NCBI GenBank assembly: GCA_036392935.1
Contig: DASVWZ010000156.1
Location: forward strand, 18,623 to 82,622
Direction of reading: 5' to 3'
Source of the DNA: DASVWZ01 sp036392935
Lineage (GTDB): Bacteria > Acidobacteriota > Terriglobia > Terriglobales > Acidobacteriaceae
Length of the DNA: 64,000 nt
The position numbers and the translations under genes are program-made. Under the pieces are notes generated by a model. It was not told the DNA's origin and did no database searches. It saw only the letters and a list, made by a program, of their open reading frames with translations. Shown piece after piece: positions 8,329 to 19,330 of the stretch (its first letter is position 1; every line of letters begins with the position of its first letter).

Positions 8329-9549
8329 CTAATTTACCCCCAGGCCAAGTTCCCGCTCGGCCATGGCTACAATCTCCCGACCGATGGCCAGCGATGCGGT
8401 AGCAGCCGGCGAAGGGACGTTCCACACATGCAGCATACGCTCGCTAGCTCGGAACTGGAAGTCATCGACCAGAGAGCCGTCTCGACGAAGCGCCTGGGCG
8501 CGAACGCCGGACCCGTCGGAAACCAAATCAGATTCCTGCAGGCTCGGCATCAGCCGTTGCAACGCGCGCACGAATGCGGATTTGCTGATAGAGCGATAAA
8601 ACTCTTCGGCTCCACTTTGCCAGTACTTGGCCGCCATCCGCCAGAATCCGGGATACGCGAAGGTTGTGGCAGTGTCGCGCAGGCTGATGTCGGAGTGCGT
8701 GTATCCTTCGCGCTTAAACGCAAGCACTGCGTTCGGTCCGGCATCCACGCCGCCGCGCACCCGGCGCGTGAAGTGCACCCCCAGAAATGGAAAGCGCAAA
8801 TCGGGCACGGGGTAAATCAGGTTCTTCACCAGATTCTCCCGCCCCGGCGCCAGGTCGTAGTATTCGCCCCGAAACGGTACGATGCGCACTTCGGGCGTCT
8901 GTCCCGCCATTTCGGTGACGTAATCGCTTTGCAATCCGGCGCAGTTTATTACGAACCGCGTCAGAAAACTGCCTCGATTGGTTTCGACCGCGAGATCGCT
9001 ATTGCTTTGGGCAATTCTTGTGACCGTCGTTGAAAGATTAACCGTTCCACCGTGCCCGCCGATCAGTTCTGCATATTTTTCGCAAACGGTTTTGTAGTCT
9101 GTGATTCCAGTGGCAGGAACCAGAAGCCACGCCACGCCACCCACGTTGGGTTCAATCGCTCGGGCTTCGCTGGCATCGAGCATTCGCAGGCCCGTCAACC
9201 CGTTGGCCTGACCACGCTCCTTTAGCATTTCCAGCCGCGGTTTTTCCTCTTCCGTCACGGCCACAATCAGTTTGCCGCAGACTTCATAAGGAACATTGTG
9301 TTCTGCGCAGAAGGCGACCATCGCTTCCCTGCCCTCCACGCACAGCTTCGCCTTCAGCGATCCCGGTTTGTAATAGATGCCGGAATGGATGACCCCGCTG
9401 TTGTGGCCGCTCTGGTGGCGCGCCACTTCGGCCTCTTTTTCGGCCAGCAACAAGCGGAGCTTCGGAAAAACCCGCAGCGCGTTCAGCGCGGTCGAAAGGC
9501 CAACCACGCCTCCACCGATGATGACGACATCATACAACTGGTCAGGCAT
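8329..9549 (-). CDS. lhgO: L-2-hydroxyglutarate oxidase / dehydrogenase (LhgO family)
   Basis: A 406-residue FAD enzyme of the DAO fold that oxidises L-2-hydroxyglutarate to 2-oxoglutarate, normally feeding electrons to the respiratory chain at the membrane. Motifs: dinucleotide site YDVVIIGGGVVGLSTA at the N terminus, the family signature HQSGHNSGVIHSGIYYKPGS, and near the end VRAQALRRDGSLVDDF and the SPAATASLAIG FAD-binding motif. Start taken at 9549 (MPDQLYDVV), nine residues inside the longest frame, because conservation begins there. Neighbours are unrelated. Confidence 0.9.
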   Translation of the reverse strand: MPDQLYDVVIIGGGVVGLSTALNALRVFPKLRLLLAEKEAEVARHQSGHNSGVIHSGIYYKPGSLKAKLCVEGREAMVAFCAEHNVPYEVCGKLIVAVTEEEKPRLEMLKERGQANGLTGLRMLDASEARAIEPNVGGVAWLLVPATGITDYKTVCEKYAELIGGHGGTVNLSTTVTRIAQSNSDLAVETNRGSFLTRFVINCAGLQSDYVTEMAGQTPEVRIVPFRGEYYDLAPGRENLVKNLIYPVPDLRFPFLGVHFTRRVRGGVDAGPNAVLAFKREGYTHSDISLRDTATTFAYPGFWRMAAKYWQSGAEEFYRSISKSAFVRALQRLMPSLQESDLVSDGSGVRAQALRRDGSLVDDFQFRASERMLHVWNVPSPAATASLAIGREIVAMAERELGLGVN

Positions 9550-9663
9550 AGGATTGCAGTCCGCATCCCGTTCCACGGCGCGAGATTAACGGTGCGACAT
9601 TACAAGATACACGGAATGCGCGCTGGCTGCGCAAGTAACGGATGGTTCTCGGAAACGGGCTGA

Positions 9664-10641
9664 TCACTCCGTGCCGTTGCTGGCATTCGACGCCCAAAGT
9701 GTCGGAAGTTCCGTGGGCGTGATCTCGGTTTCGGCGTAGTGCTTCACATTGAAGCGGTCCGTAGTGAAGTAAGCAGCCACCATTCCCGCAGCGCCGAAAG
9801 GATGCAGGACGGTAAACGGAACCATGTATTTCTTCGATTTGATAAATGCTTCGCACACTCCGCGCAACGTGTGGCTTCGCGGCTGGCTGCCCTCTACCTG
9901 CGGAATATAGTACGCAGTCTCCACCACATGCGGGTGATGTTTGCCGTATTTCACCATGGAACTCGCAAGTTGCTTGGGAGTCATAATGCCCGCGTCGGCA
10001 ATGAAGCTACGCCTCTCCGAATGCGGATAGTAATATCGGTCCAGAATTTTTCTCGAGAAGTCAGCGCAGTTGTTCAGAAAAAGATTAAAGTGGCTGTGAT
10101 TCTTCCGCCGGTTCAAGTCCTCAATCAGATGATCGTCTTGCTCTTCGCTGCTTTCGATCTCAATACCGTAGATCTTCCGGTTGTAAGAGGCGCCGATCAG
10201 TTGCACCCACGTTCCACCTGGCGTTTTCCCGTTGGGGCCGTCAGGAATCAGGTCTTCCAAATGACGCCGCCGATAGCTGTCTCGCAGAGCATCAACCGTT
10301 TCACCATTGGCAGATGACAGCACATTTTCCAGATCATCGACCGCGTAGAGATATGGAATGAGTGGAATGGCCAACCAGTCGTATCCGTCGATTCCCGAAT
10401 AACGGCTGATCACCACTCCGGTTTCGCCCGGCATGCATCGTCGCAGATGGGTCGGTGTGGTTGCGCACACGCGCGAAAAATACAGCGCAGCGTGGCCGGT
10501 GGGATTGACCGCGCCGAAAGGCCCAAACGGTTCTTCCACAAACAAGGTCACGTCGGCGCGCACCGCCAGCGTGCACGCCAACACGAACAGCGCCACGCCA
10601 ATTCCCCTACACGACCTCACGATTTGATAAACCCTTCCCAT
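9664..10641 (-). CDS. Secreted protein, probable circularly permuted papain fold
   Basis: A 325-residue product from the start at 10641 (MGRVYQIVRSC...), which gives a plausible signal peptide (RGIGVALFVLACTLAVRA). Two motifs stand out: NPTGHAALYFSRVC near residues 45-58 and NLFLNNCADFSRKIL near 195-210. A His followed much later by an Asn-Asn-Cys is the order seen in permuted NlpC/P60-like, PPPDE and LRAT-type proteins, where His and Cys form the catalytic pair. From that I infer a periplasmic cysteine hydrolase or amide/ester-cleaving enzyme; substrate unknown. I do not recognise a named family. No signal for an operon: the next gene on the strand is 88 bases away. Confidence 0.5.
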   Translation of the reverse strand: MGRVYQIVRSCRGIGVALFVLACTLAVRADVTLFVEEPFGPFGAVNPTGHAALYFSRVCATTPTHLRRCMPGETGVVISRYSGIDGYDWLAIPLIPYLYAVDDLENVLSSANGETVDALRDSYRRRHLEDLIPDGPNGKTPGGTWVQLIGASYNRKIYGIEIESSEEQDDHLIEDLNRRKNHSHFNLFLNNCADFSRKILDRYYYPHSERRSFIADAGIMTPKQLASSMVKYGKHHPHVVETAYYIPQVEGSQPRSHTLRGVCEAFIKSKKYMVPFTVLHPFGAAGMVAAYFTTDRFNVKHYAETEITPTELPTLWASNASNGTE

Positions 10642-10870
10642 GCCTTTTAGTTTTTGCCTGGATTGCCCTACACGACTTCCACAACCGTCGTGCATTTAGT
10701 TGCCCGGGGATTGGATGCCATTATAAATCCCTTCATACACTGTAGGTAAAAAAGTCTGTGAATTCTGACAGTTACCAAAGATAGAACACAGGTATGCACC
10801 CTGGGAGTATCCCTGATCTGCGACGTCCGGCATGTGTCGTAGATCACTGAACTGCGCCCAATGCCGGTGC

Positions 10871-10876
10871 TAGAAT
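10871..10876 (+). promoter_or_regulatory. Extended -10 promoter candidate for the cytochrome c gene
   Basis: TAGAAT is preceded by TGC, an extended -10 pattern, about 46 bases upstream of the chosen GTG start. No good -35 hexamer is visible. Confidence 0.35.
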
Positions 10877-10921
10877 CTGATCGCAATTTTGGATAATTTC
10901 AAAAGAAACGAGGTGGTTCCT

Positions 10922-11362
10922 GTGTCAAGACTTGCACTGGTTCTTCCTATAGCACTCTTACTTTTTCTCCCTGCGGCGCTTCCCGCGCAGCAGACTTCTG
11001 TTCCCAGAAACCCCTACGCAACAGTTCCCGCGGCCGACGCTTCCAAGGCAAACCCCACCAAAAACACGACTGAATCCTTGGCGAAAGGCAAAAAATGGTG
11101 GGCGATCGATTGCTCCATGTGTCACGGGGCAACAGGCAATGGCAAGGGTGACGTCGCGCAAGACATGAAGCTGCAGATCGTCGACTTCACCGACCCCGCG
11201 ACGTTGAAAAACCGAACCGACGGCCAGATCTTCTGGGTCGTCAAAAACGGCCATCAGGATATGCCCGCTGAAGGCCCGCGGTTGCAGGACGACGGCATCT
11301 GGGACCTGGTCAACTATGTACGCTCGCTGAGTAAGAACCCTGAAGCTGGCACGAAGCAGTAA
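10922..11362 (+). CDS. Exported class I c-type cytochrome
   Basis: A 146-residue product from a GTG at 10922, chosen because AGGTGG lies five bases upstream and the signal peptide follows at once (RLALVLPIALLLFLPAALPAQQ). One haem-binding motif CSMCHG is present near residue 65, and a distal Met is offered by GHQDMPAEGP, as in mono-haem class I cytochromes (cytochrome_CBB3/c6-like). It would carry electrons in the periplasm. No oxidase or reductase gene is beside it, so the partner is unknown. Single gene on the plus strand before secA, with a 180-base gap. Confidence 0.88.
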   Translation: MSRLALVLPIALLLFLPAALPAQQTSVPRNPYATVPAADASKANPTKNTTESLAKGKKWWAIDCSMCHGATGNGKGDVAQDMKLQIVDFTDPATLKNRTDGQIFWVVKNGHQDMPAEGPRLQDDGIWDLVNYVRSLSKNPEAGTKQ

Positions 11363-11543
11363 CTTTTGTCGGAACTTGACCGCGGCCTCGACTCAGGGAA
11401 ATGCCTGTTTCCAGTCCAACTCCGCGGGCCCGCGCCGCCGACCTGCGCACTTTGCGACTCCCCCACCCCAATCGCATCTAATGTGCTAGGCTTTTTGTAC
11501 GAGCTTCGGGTTGTGTTGCGCCCGCCCTGCAAGGTATCTCAAT

Positions 11544-14510
<2,967 letters not shown>

Positions 14511-14524
14511 GCCTCGGCCGCCCG

Positions 14525-14884
14525 CTAAACACGCTCCAGTTCGTGGTGCGTCCGCTCATTCACCACGTTGCCGGTATTCAGCGTTGACGCTGGCTCAAAC
14601 AGCAGCAGCCAGCATTCTTCATCGGCCACCGGCTTATGTTCCACGCCCCGCGGCACCACGACGAACTCGCCTTCCTCAATCCATTCATGATGATCGAGAA
14701 ACTCCATGCGGAAGCGGCCTTTCACCACCAGAAACAGCTCGTCTTCATTATCGTGATGATGAAACACAAACTCGCCCTTCAGTTTGTCGAGCTTGAGTTG
14801 CTGCCCGTTCAGTTCCGCCCCAATGTATGGCTTCCAGTATTCATGTATCTGAGCAAATTTCTGCGCCAGGTTGACCTTCGGCAT
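14525..14884 (-). CDS. Small cupin-domain protein
   Basis: A 119-residue single-domain cupin. The metal-binding pattern is visible as HHHDNEDELFLVVKGRFRMEF and, later, VPRGVEHKPVA. Such proteins can be isomerases, dioxygenases or ligand sensors; nothing here specifies which. It is convergent with secA and has a 119-base gap to the DUF4160 remnant on the other side. The N terminus (MPKVNLAQKFAQIHEYWKP) matches the common start of this small cupin group. Confidence 0.8.
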   Translation of the reverse strand: MPKVNLAQKFAQIHEYWKPYIGAELNGQQLKLDKLKGEFVFHHHDNEDELFLVVKGRFRMEFLDHHEWIEEGEFVVVPRGVEHKPVADEECWLLLFEPASTLNTGNVVNERTHHELERV

Positions 14885-14990
14885 GACCGACCCTCCGGCT
14901 AAGTTGGATTCCGCGAGTTTAGCAAAGGTCGCGGAAAGAGTGCAGGCCTCGTTGTCGTTCCTCTCAATAACCTAAGCGGTTGGGAATAAT

Positions 14991-14998
14991 GATATACT
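14991..14998 (+). promoter_or_regulatory. Extended -10 just before the DUF4160 gene (possible leaderless start)
   Basis: TGATATACT gives TG-n-TATACT, with the ATG at 15004, only five bases beyond the hexamer. If this is the promoter, transcription would begin at or next to the start codon. There is no Shine-Dalgarno ahead of the ATG. Confidence 0.4.
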
Positions 14999-15003
14999 GA
15001 GTC

Positions 15004-15252
15004 ATGCCGACGGTCCTAAGGTTTGACGGGCTGCGGGTGGTCGTCTACCCAAACGACCATCGTCCAGCGCATGTGCATGTGATCGGGGCGGGTCGGGAGG
15101 CAGTCTTCAACTTGAATTGCCCGCATGGACCTTTGGAACTTTGAGAAAACTACGGGTGTTCGATGCGAGAGCTAACACGGATTGCGCAAAAAATGACTAA
15201 GGGAATCTCGATTTTGTGCGCAGCATGGGAGGAAATTCATGGCAGCAAATAG
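15004..15252 (+). pseudogene. DUF4160 protein gene interrupted by an in-frame TGA
   Basis: ATG at 15004 opens MPTVLRFDGLRVVVYPNDH, then RPAHVHVIGAGREAVFNLN, the hallmark of DUF4160. After 46 codons a TGA stands at 15142-15144. The same frame continues with ENYGCSMRELTRIAQKMTKG and ISILCAAWEEIHGSK to a TAG at 15250-15252, which is exactly the expected DUF4160 C-terminal half. Family members usually have LREN at this point, so TGA replaces a likely Arg codon (CGA or AGA, one change). The frame is otherwise clean. The 3' end overlaps the DUF2442 gene by 14 bases, as in intact DUF4160-DUF2442 pairs. Recent loss by a nonsense mutation is the simplest reading; recoding or an assembly error are alternatives. 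Confidence 0.8.
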
Positions 15253-15655
15253 CAATTTTGATTTGGCCAATCAGCGGGCCAGCGAACTCCATAAGATCTT
15301 TCCGCGCGCCGTTTCGGCTCGCTATGACCGTGTCAGCGGTCGCATCATTGTCGACCTGAGCTCAAAGCTGAGCCTGAGTTTCTCGCCGCGCGATGCCGAA
15401 GGACTGGAACATGCTAAGCCATCGCAGTTGGAGGGCATTGAAGTCAGCCCGTCTGGTTTTGGACTTTACTTTCCCAAACTCGATGCCGACATTTATGTCC
15501 CGGGGTTGCTGGAGAGATTATTAGGCTCGAAGAAGTGGATGGCCGCCAGATTGGGACAAACTGGGGGCCAATCCCGCAGCCGCGCCAAGAAAGCCGCGTC
15601 GCGGGCGAATGGGAGACTCGGTGGCAGGCCACCGAAAGCGGCGAAAGCTAGATAG
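15239..15655 (+). CDS. DUF2442 protein, partner of DUF4160
   Basis: A 138-residue protein with the DUF2442 core (RIIVDLSSKLSLSFSPRDAEGL...LEGIEVSPSGFGLYFPKLDADIYVPGLLERLLGSK). A basic C terminus follows (RSRAKKAASRANGRLGGRPPK), typical of the family. GGGAGG ends six bases before the ATG at 15239, so the start is firm. DUF2442 genes commonly sit directly after DUF4160 genes, in an arrangement that looks like a toxin-antitoxin pair with DUF2442 as the DNA-binding partner; that role is inference. Here it remains intact while its partner carries a nonsense codon. Confidence 0.85.
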   Translation: MAANSNFDLANQRASELHKIFPRAVSARYDRVSGRIIVDLSSKLSLSFSPRDAEGLEHAKPSQLEGIEVSPSGFGLYFPKLDADIYVPGLLERLLGSKKWMAARLGQTGGQSRSRAKKAASRANGRLGGRPPKAAKAR

Positions 15656-15667
15656 ATAGACATCAAA

Positions 15668-15693
15668 AGCCGCCAGCGTTTCGCTGGCGGCCT
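15668..15693. terminator. Bidirectional hairpin terminator between DUF2442 gene and clpC
   Basis: GCCGCCAGCG-TTTC-GCTGGCGGC forms a strong stem of about nine pairs with a four-base loop, between two convergent genes. An A-run follows on the plus strand a few bases later, and AAAA precedes it on the other side. Confidence 0.7.
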
Positions 15694-15738
15694 CGCAAAA
15701 AACCCCGTAGAGACGTAGCTAGCCACGTCTCCACGCCA

Positions 15739-18183
15739 TCAATTCTCGTACAACAAAACGCCCTCAGTCTCTTTCGAGTCCACCGGACGGTAGTACAACT
15801 TGTTGCCTTCCAGGAAGACCTCGATGAACGCCGGCCGCGTGGTGATCGTGCCCTGAATCAGCGCTTCCGACAGCGGGTCTTCAATATATTTCTGCAGCGC
15901 GCGCCGCAGTGGACGTGCGCCGTAGCTACGATCGGTTAGCGTCTGGTTCAGAATCCACTTCTTGGCTTCGTCAGCCACGGTAACCGTGATCGACTTCTGC
16001 GCCAAATTGGTGTTCAACTGCGTGACCATCAGCTCGAGAATCTGGATCAGGTCAGCTTCGCCCAGAGCGTTGAACAGAATCACTTCATCCAACCGGTTCA
16101 AAAACTCCGGATTGAACGTGCGCTTCACTTCACCCTTGACCAGGTCTTCGACTTTGCCGGAGATCATGTCTTCCTGACTCGACTGAAAGCCCAGCCCCTC
16201 GCGCTTTTGCAGGTGCCGCGCCCCAATGTTCGAGGTCATGATGATTATCGTGTTCTTGAAGTCGACGGTATTGCCCAGGCCGTCGGTCAACTGGCCGTCT
16301 TCAAATACCTGCAGCAAGATGTTGAAAACGTCCGGATGCGCTTTTTCGATCTCATCGAGCAGCACCACCGAATAGGGCGCGCGCTTTACACGCTCGGTAA
16401 GCTGTCCGCCTTCCTCGTAGCCCACGTATCCCGGGGGCGAGCCAATCAGCTTCGAAACCGAATGCTTCTCCATGAACTCCGACATATCGAAGCGGATCAG
16501 AGATTTTTCCGTGCCGAACATGAACTGCGCCAGGGTACGCGCAACTTCGGTCTTGCCCACGCCAGTCGGGCCGAGGAACAGGAACGAACCGATCGGCCGA
16601 TTCGGATTCTTCAAGCCTGCTCTGCTGCGGCGAATCGCGCGTGCCAGCGCGCTGATCGATTTATCCTGCGAGATCACACGCTTGTGCAGCTCTTCTTCAA
16701 TGCGCAGCAGCTTCTGCGTCTCTTCTTCTTTAATCGACGTAATCGGCACGCCGGTCCAGCGCGAGACCACGTCTTCAATGTCTTCGCGCCCCACCACGCC
16801 GCCTGATGATTCGTCGATATGATATTTTTCGCGAAGAGCGCGCAGGTTCTCGCGCTCTTTGCGTTCCTCGTCAGAGTAAAAGCGCGCCTTCTCGAACTCA
16901 TGGTTCGCGATGGCGTTCTCCATACGGTGAACGATGAACTTGATGCGCTTCTGCACCTCGGTGACTTCCTCCGGCAGCGAAGTCTGGCGCAGCTTTACGC
17001 GCGCTCCGGCTTCATCCACCAGGTCGATGGCCTTATCCGGCAGAAAGCGGTCGGGAATGTAACGGTTCGAATGCGACACCGCAAAGTTGATGGCTTCGTC
17101 CGTGTACGTGACCGCGTGAAACTTCTCGTATCGGTCTTTGATCCCGAACAAAATCTTGGTCGCGTCAGCTTCATTCGGCGGCGGAACTTTCACCGCCTGA
17201 AACCGCCGTTCCAGCGACCGGTCTTTTTCAATCGACTTCCGATATTCGCCCGGAGTCGTCGCCCCAATGCACTGAATCTCGCCGCGTGAAAGTGCCGGCT
17301 TCAAAATATTGGCCGCGTCGAGCGAACCCTCCGCCGAACCCGCGCCCACCAGCGTATGCAGCTCATCGATAAAGATGATGGAATTCTGCGACTCCATCAG
17401 CTCTTTCATGATCGTCTTCAACCGCTCTTCAAACTGGCCGCGATACTTGGTTCCAGCCACGATCAGCGAAAGATCCAACGCCAGAATCCGCTTGTCCGCC
17501 AAAAACGTCGGAACCTCGCCGTCGGAAATCCGCTGCGCCAGTCCTTCCACGATGGCAGTCTTGCCCACGCCCGGCTCGCCAATCAACACCGGATTATTCT
17601 TCGTGCGGCGGCAGAGTATCTGAATGACTCGCTCCAGTTCGCCTTCGCGGCCCACCAGCGGATCAAGCTGAGAATCCATGGCGCACTGCGTCAGGTCGCG
17701 GGAAAATTCGCTCAATAAAGAAGATTCGCGCTGCCGCTGCGGCTGGGCTTTTTCCTGGCTGGTCCGTGCCAATTCCTCCCGAATCGTCGAAAGCCGCAAT
17801 CCGCGCTCATGCAAAATTTCCGCCGCGAAGCATTTTTCTTCTCGCAGCAAACCTAATAGAAGATGCTCGGTCCCAATGTGTTTGTGCGAGAGCCGCTCCG
17901 CTTCTTCCGCCGCATAAGCCAGCACCCGCTTGCACTCATTGCTTAAAGGAAGGTCGACCGAAGTCGAAACTTTTTCGCGAATCGTGGTGTGCCCTTCGAT
18001 CTGCTTGCGGATTGATTCCACCGACGCGTGCGAACGCAGAAAACGATTGGTCAGGGCCTTATCTTCGCGCAATAATCCTAAAAGGAGATGCTCGGTTTCA
18101 ATATACGGCGAACCGAATTGGCTGGCTTCGTAGCGCGCAAAAAAGATTACGCGCCGCGCTTTCTCCGTGTAACGCTCAAACAT
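15739..18183 (-). CDS. clpC: ClpC-type AAA+ unfoldase
   Basis: An 814-residue Hsp100 protein. It has paired Clp_N repeats (residues ~1-150, MFERYTEKARRVIFFARYEA ...), a first AAA module (Walker A GEPGVGKTAIVEG) and a UVR-like middle segment (~420-460, HEFEKARFYSDEERKERENL). A second AAA module follows (Walker A GPTGVGKTEVARTLA, Walker B VVLLDEIEKAHPDVFN). It lacks the long ClpB coiled-coil propeller and has the UVR motif, so ClpC is preferred over ClpB or ClpA. ClpC feeds substrates to ClpP; no clpP lies in this window. The sequence IGARHLQKREGLGFQ occupies the region where the ClpP-binding loop normally lies after the second AAA core, but I cannot confirm the loop. Confidence 0.93.
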   Translation of the reverse strand: MFERYTEKARRVIFFARYEASQFGSPYIETEHLLLGLLREDKALTNRFLRSHASVESIRKQIEGHTTIREKVSTSVDLPLSNECKRVLAYAAEEAERLSHKHIGTEHLLLGLLREEKCFAAEILHERGLRLSTIREELARTSQEKAQPQRQRESSLLSEFSRDLTQCAMDSQLDPLVGREGELERVIQILCRRTKNNPVLIGEPGVGKTAIVEGLAQRISDGEVPTFLADKRILALDLSLIVAGTKYRGQFEERLKTIMKELMESQNSIIFIDELHTLVGAGSAEGSLDAANILKPALSRGEIQCIGATTPGEYRKSIEKDRSLERRFQAVKVPPPNEADATKILFGIKDRYEKFHAVTYTDEAINFAVSHSNRYIPDRFLPDKAIDLVDEAGARVKLRQTSLPEEVTEVQKRIKFIVHRMENAIANHEFEKARFYSDEERKERENLRALREKYHIDESSGGVVGREDIEDVVSRWTGVPITSIKEEETQKLLRIEEELHKRVISQDKSISALARAIRRSRAGLKNPNRPIGSFLFLGPTGVGKTEVARTLAQFMFGTEKSLIRFDMSEFMEKHSVSKLIGSPPGYVGYEEGGQLTERVKRAPYSVVLLDEIEKAHPDVFNILLQVFEDGQLTDGLGNTVDFKNTIIIMTSNIGARHLQKREGLGFQSSQEDMISGKVEDLVKGEVKRTFNPEFLNRLDEVILFNALGEADLIQILELMVTQLNTNLAQKSITVTVADEAKKWILNQTLTDRSYGARPLRRALQKYIEDPLSEALIQGTITTRPAFIEVFLEGNKLYYRPVDSKETEGVLLYEN

Positions 18184-18433
18184 ATACCCCTACCCCCTCA
18201 AGTTCACGCCCGGAACCTTCATTCCTCTGAACTCTGGCCCAAACCGAACAAAAGCAATCGTCGTGCCATTCCTTACTATTATGAACCGTGAAATGGCGGT
18301 CACGGTTCAACAATTCATGCCCACCGCTTGCAGCTTGCATGCCAAGAACTGCAAATCCTTGCAACTCCGGTCCTCAAGCCGCGCTTCCATCATTCCTTCA
18401 TGTCCACGACCAAAAGTCAATCACCGTAATGTG
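18184..18433. other. Gap between clpC and lolD-like gene
   Basis: 250 bases with no credible gene. It must hold the clpC promoter on the minus strand (AT-rich around 18240-18300), but I see no clean -10/-35 pair and no CIRCE-type or HrcA-like inverted repeat. Confidence 0.3.
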
Positions 18434-19123
18434 CTACACCGTGAGCGACTCTGGTTCCACCTGCTCCATGCGCCCGTTCTGCAATCGCATCACCCGATCA
18501 CAGCGCCGCGCAAAACCAATATTGTGGGTGGCAATCAGTGAGGTCAGCTGGCAGTCGCGATGCAACCGCGCAATCAATTCAAATACCGCCTCCGCAGTAT
18601 TCCCGTCCAAATCTCCCGTCGGCTCATCCGCCAACAGAAGCTGAGGCTTGGTGATCAGCGCTCGTGCCAAAGCGACTCGTTGCTGTTCCCCTCCGGAAAG
18701 CTCGCCCGACCGATGATGCGCCCGGCGTTCCAATCCAACCAGCCCAAGCCACCGCATCGCTTCCGTCTCGGCATCGCCTGGCCGGTCGCCGCGCAACAAC
18801 AGCGGCATCGCCACATTCTCCGCCGCCGTAAACTCCGGCAACAGATAGTGAAACTGCCAGACAAAACCGATCTTCCGGTTGCGGAAATCCGCCGCAGCCG
18901 TTTCCGGCAGCGCCGTCACCTCCACATCCTCGCAGTACACGCTTCCGGCAGAAACCCGATCCAGTGCACCCAGGATGTGCAATAAAGTGCTCTTTCCCGC
19001 ACCGGATTCGCCCACAATGGCGAGCATTTCTCCCTTCGCCACCTGCAACGATAAATTTTCAAAGAGCACCAAGTCCGCTTCGCCGGACCGGAAAACCTTT
19101 TTCAGCCCTTCGGCACTCAGCAT
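18434..19123 (-). CDS. lolD: LolD-like ABC transporter ATPase
   Basis: A 229-residue ATPase of the MacB/LolD family: Walker A VGESGAGKSTLLHILG, Q-loop FVWQFHYLLPEF, signature LSGGEQQRVALARAL, Walker B LLLADEPTGDLD, and H-loop IATHNIG. These subunits power release of lipoproteins from the inner membrane or export of other substrates together with FtsX-fold permeases. The FtsX-fold gene (19331-20647) lies directly upstream on the same strand, separated by 180 bases. Start at 19123 (MLSAEGLKKVF) matches the family; an upstream ATG nine codons earlier is possible. Confidence 0.88.
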   Translation of the reverse strand: MLSAEGLKKVFRSGEADLVLFENLSLQVAKGEMLAIVGESGAGKSTLLHILGALDRVSAGSVYCEDVEVTALPETAAADFRNRKIGFVWQFHYLLPEFTAAENVAMPLLLRGDRPGDAETEAMRWLGLVGLERRAHHRSGELSGGEQQRVALARALITKPQLLLADEPTGDLDGNTAEAVFELIARLHRDCQLTSLIATHNIGFARRCDRVMRLQNGRMEQVEPESLTV

Positions 19124-19330
19124 CGCTCCTGTCTTAGATGCAGACCTCATGCCTCACGCTTCAATCCGGGCCAAATCCGCGCGCCCGAGTCTCCTAACTT
19201 CTCATTAAAACACGCCTGGGAAACTTGGGTTTCGCGTATCTCAGAACTGTACTTCACTCCGCAACAATCTGGATGTGACCTCGGTCACTGAGGGCATGTC
19301 ATTGGTCTCTATATGGATAGACACCGCCGG

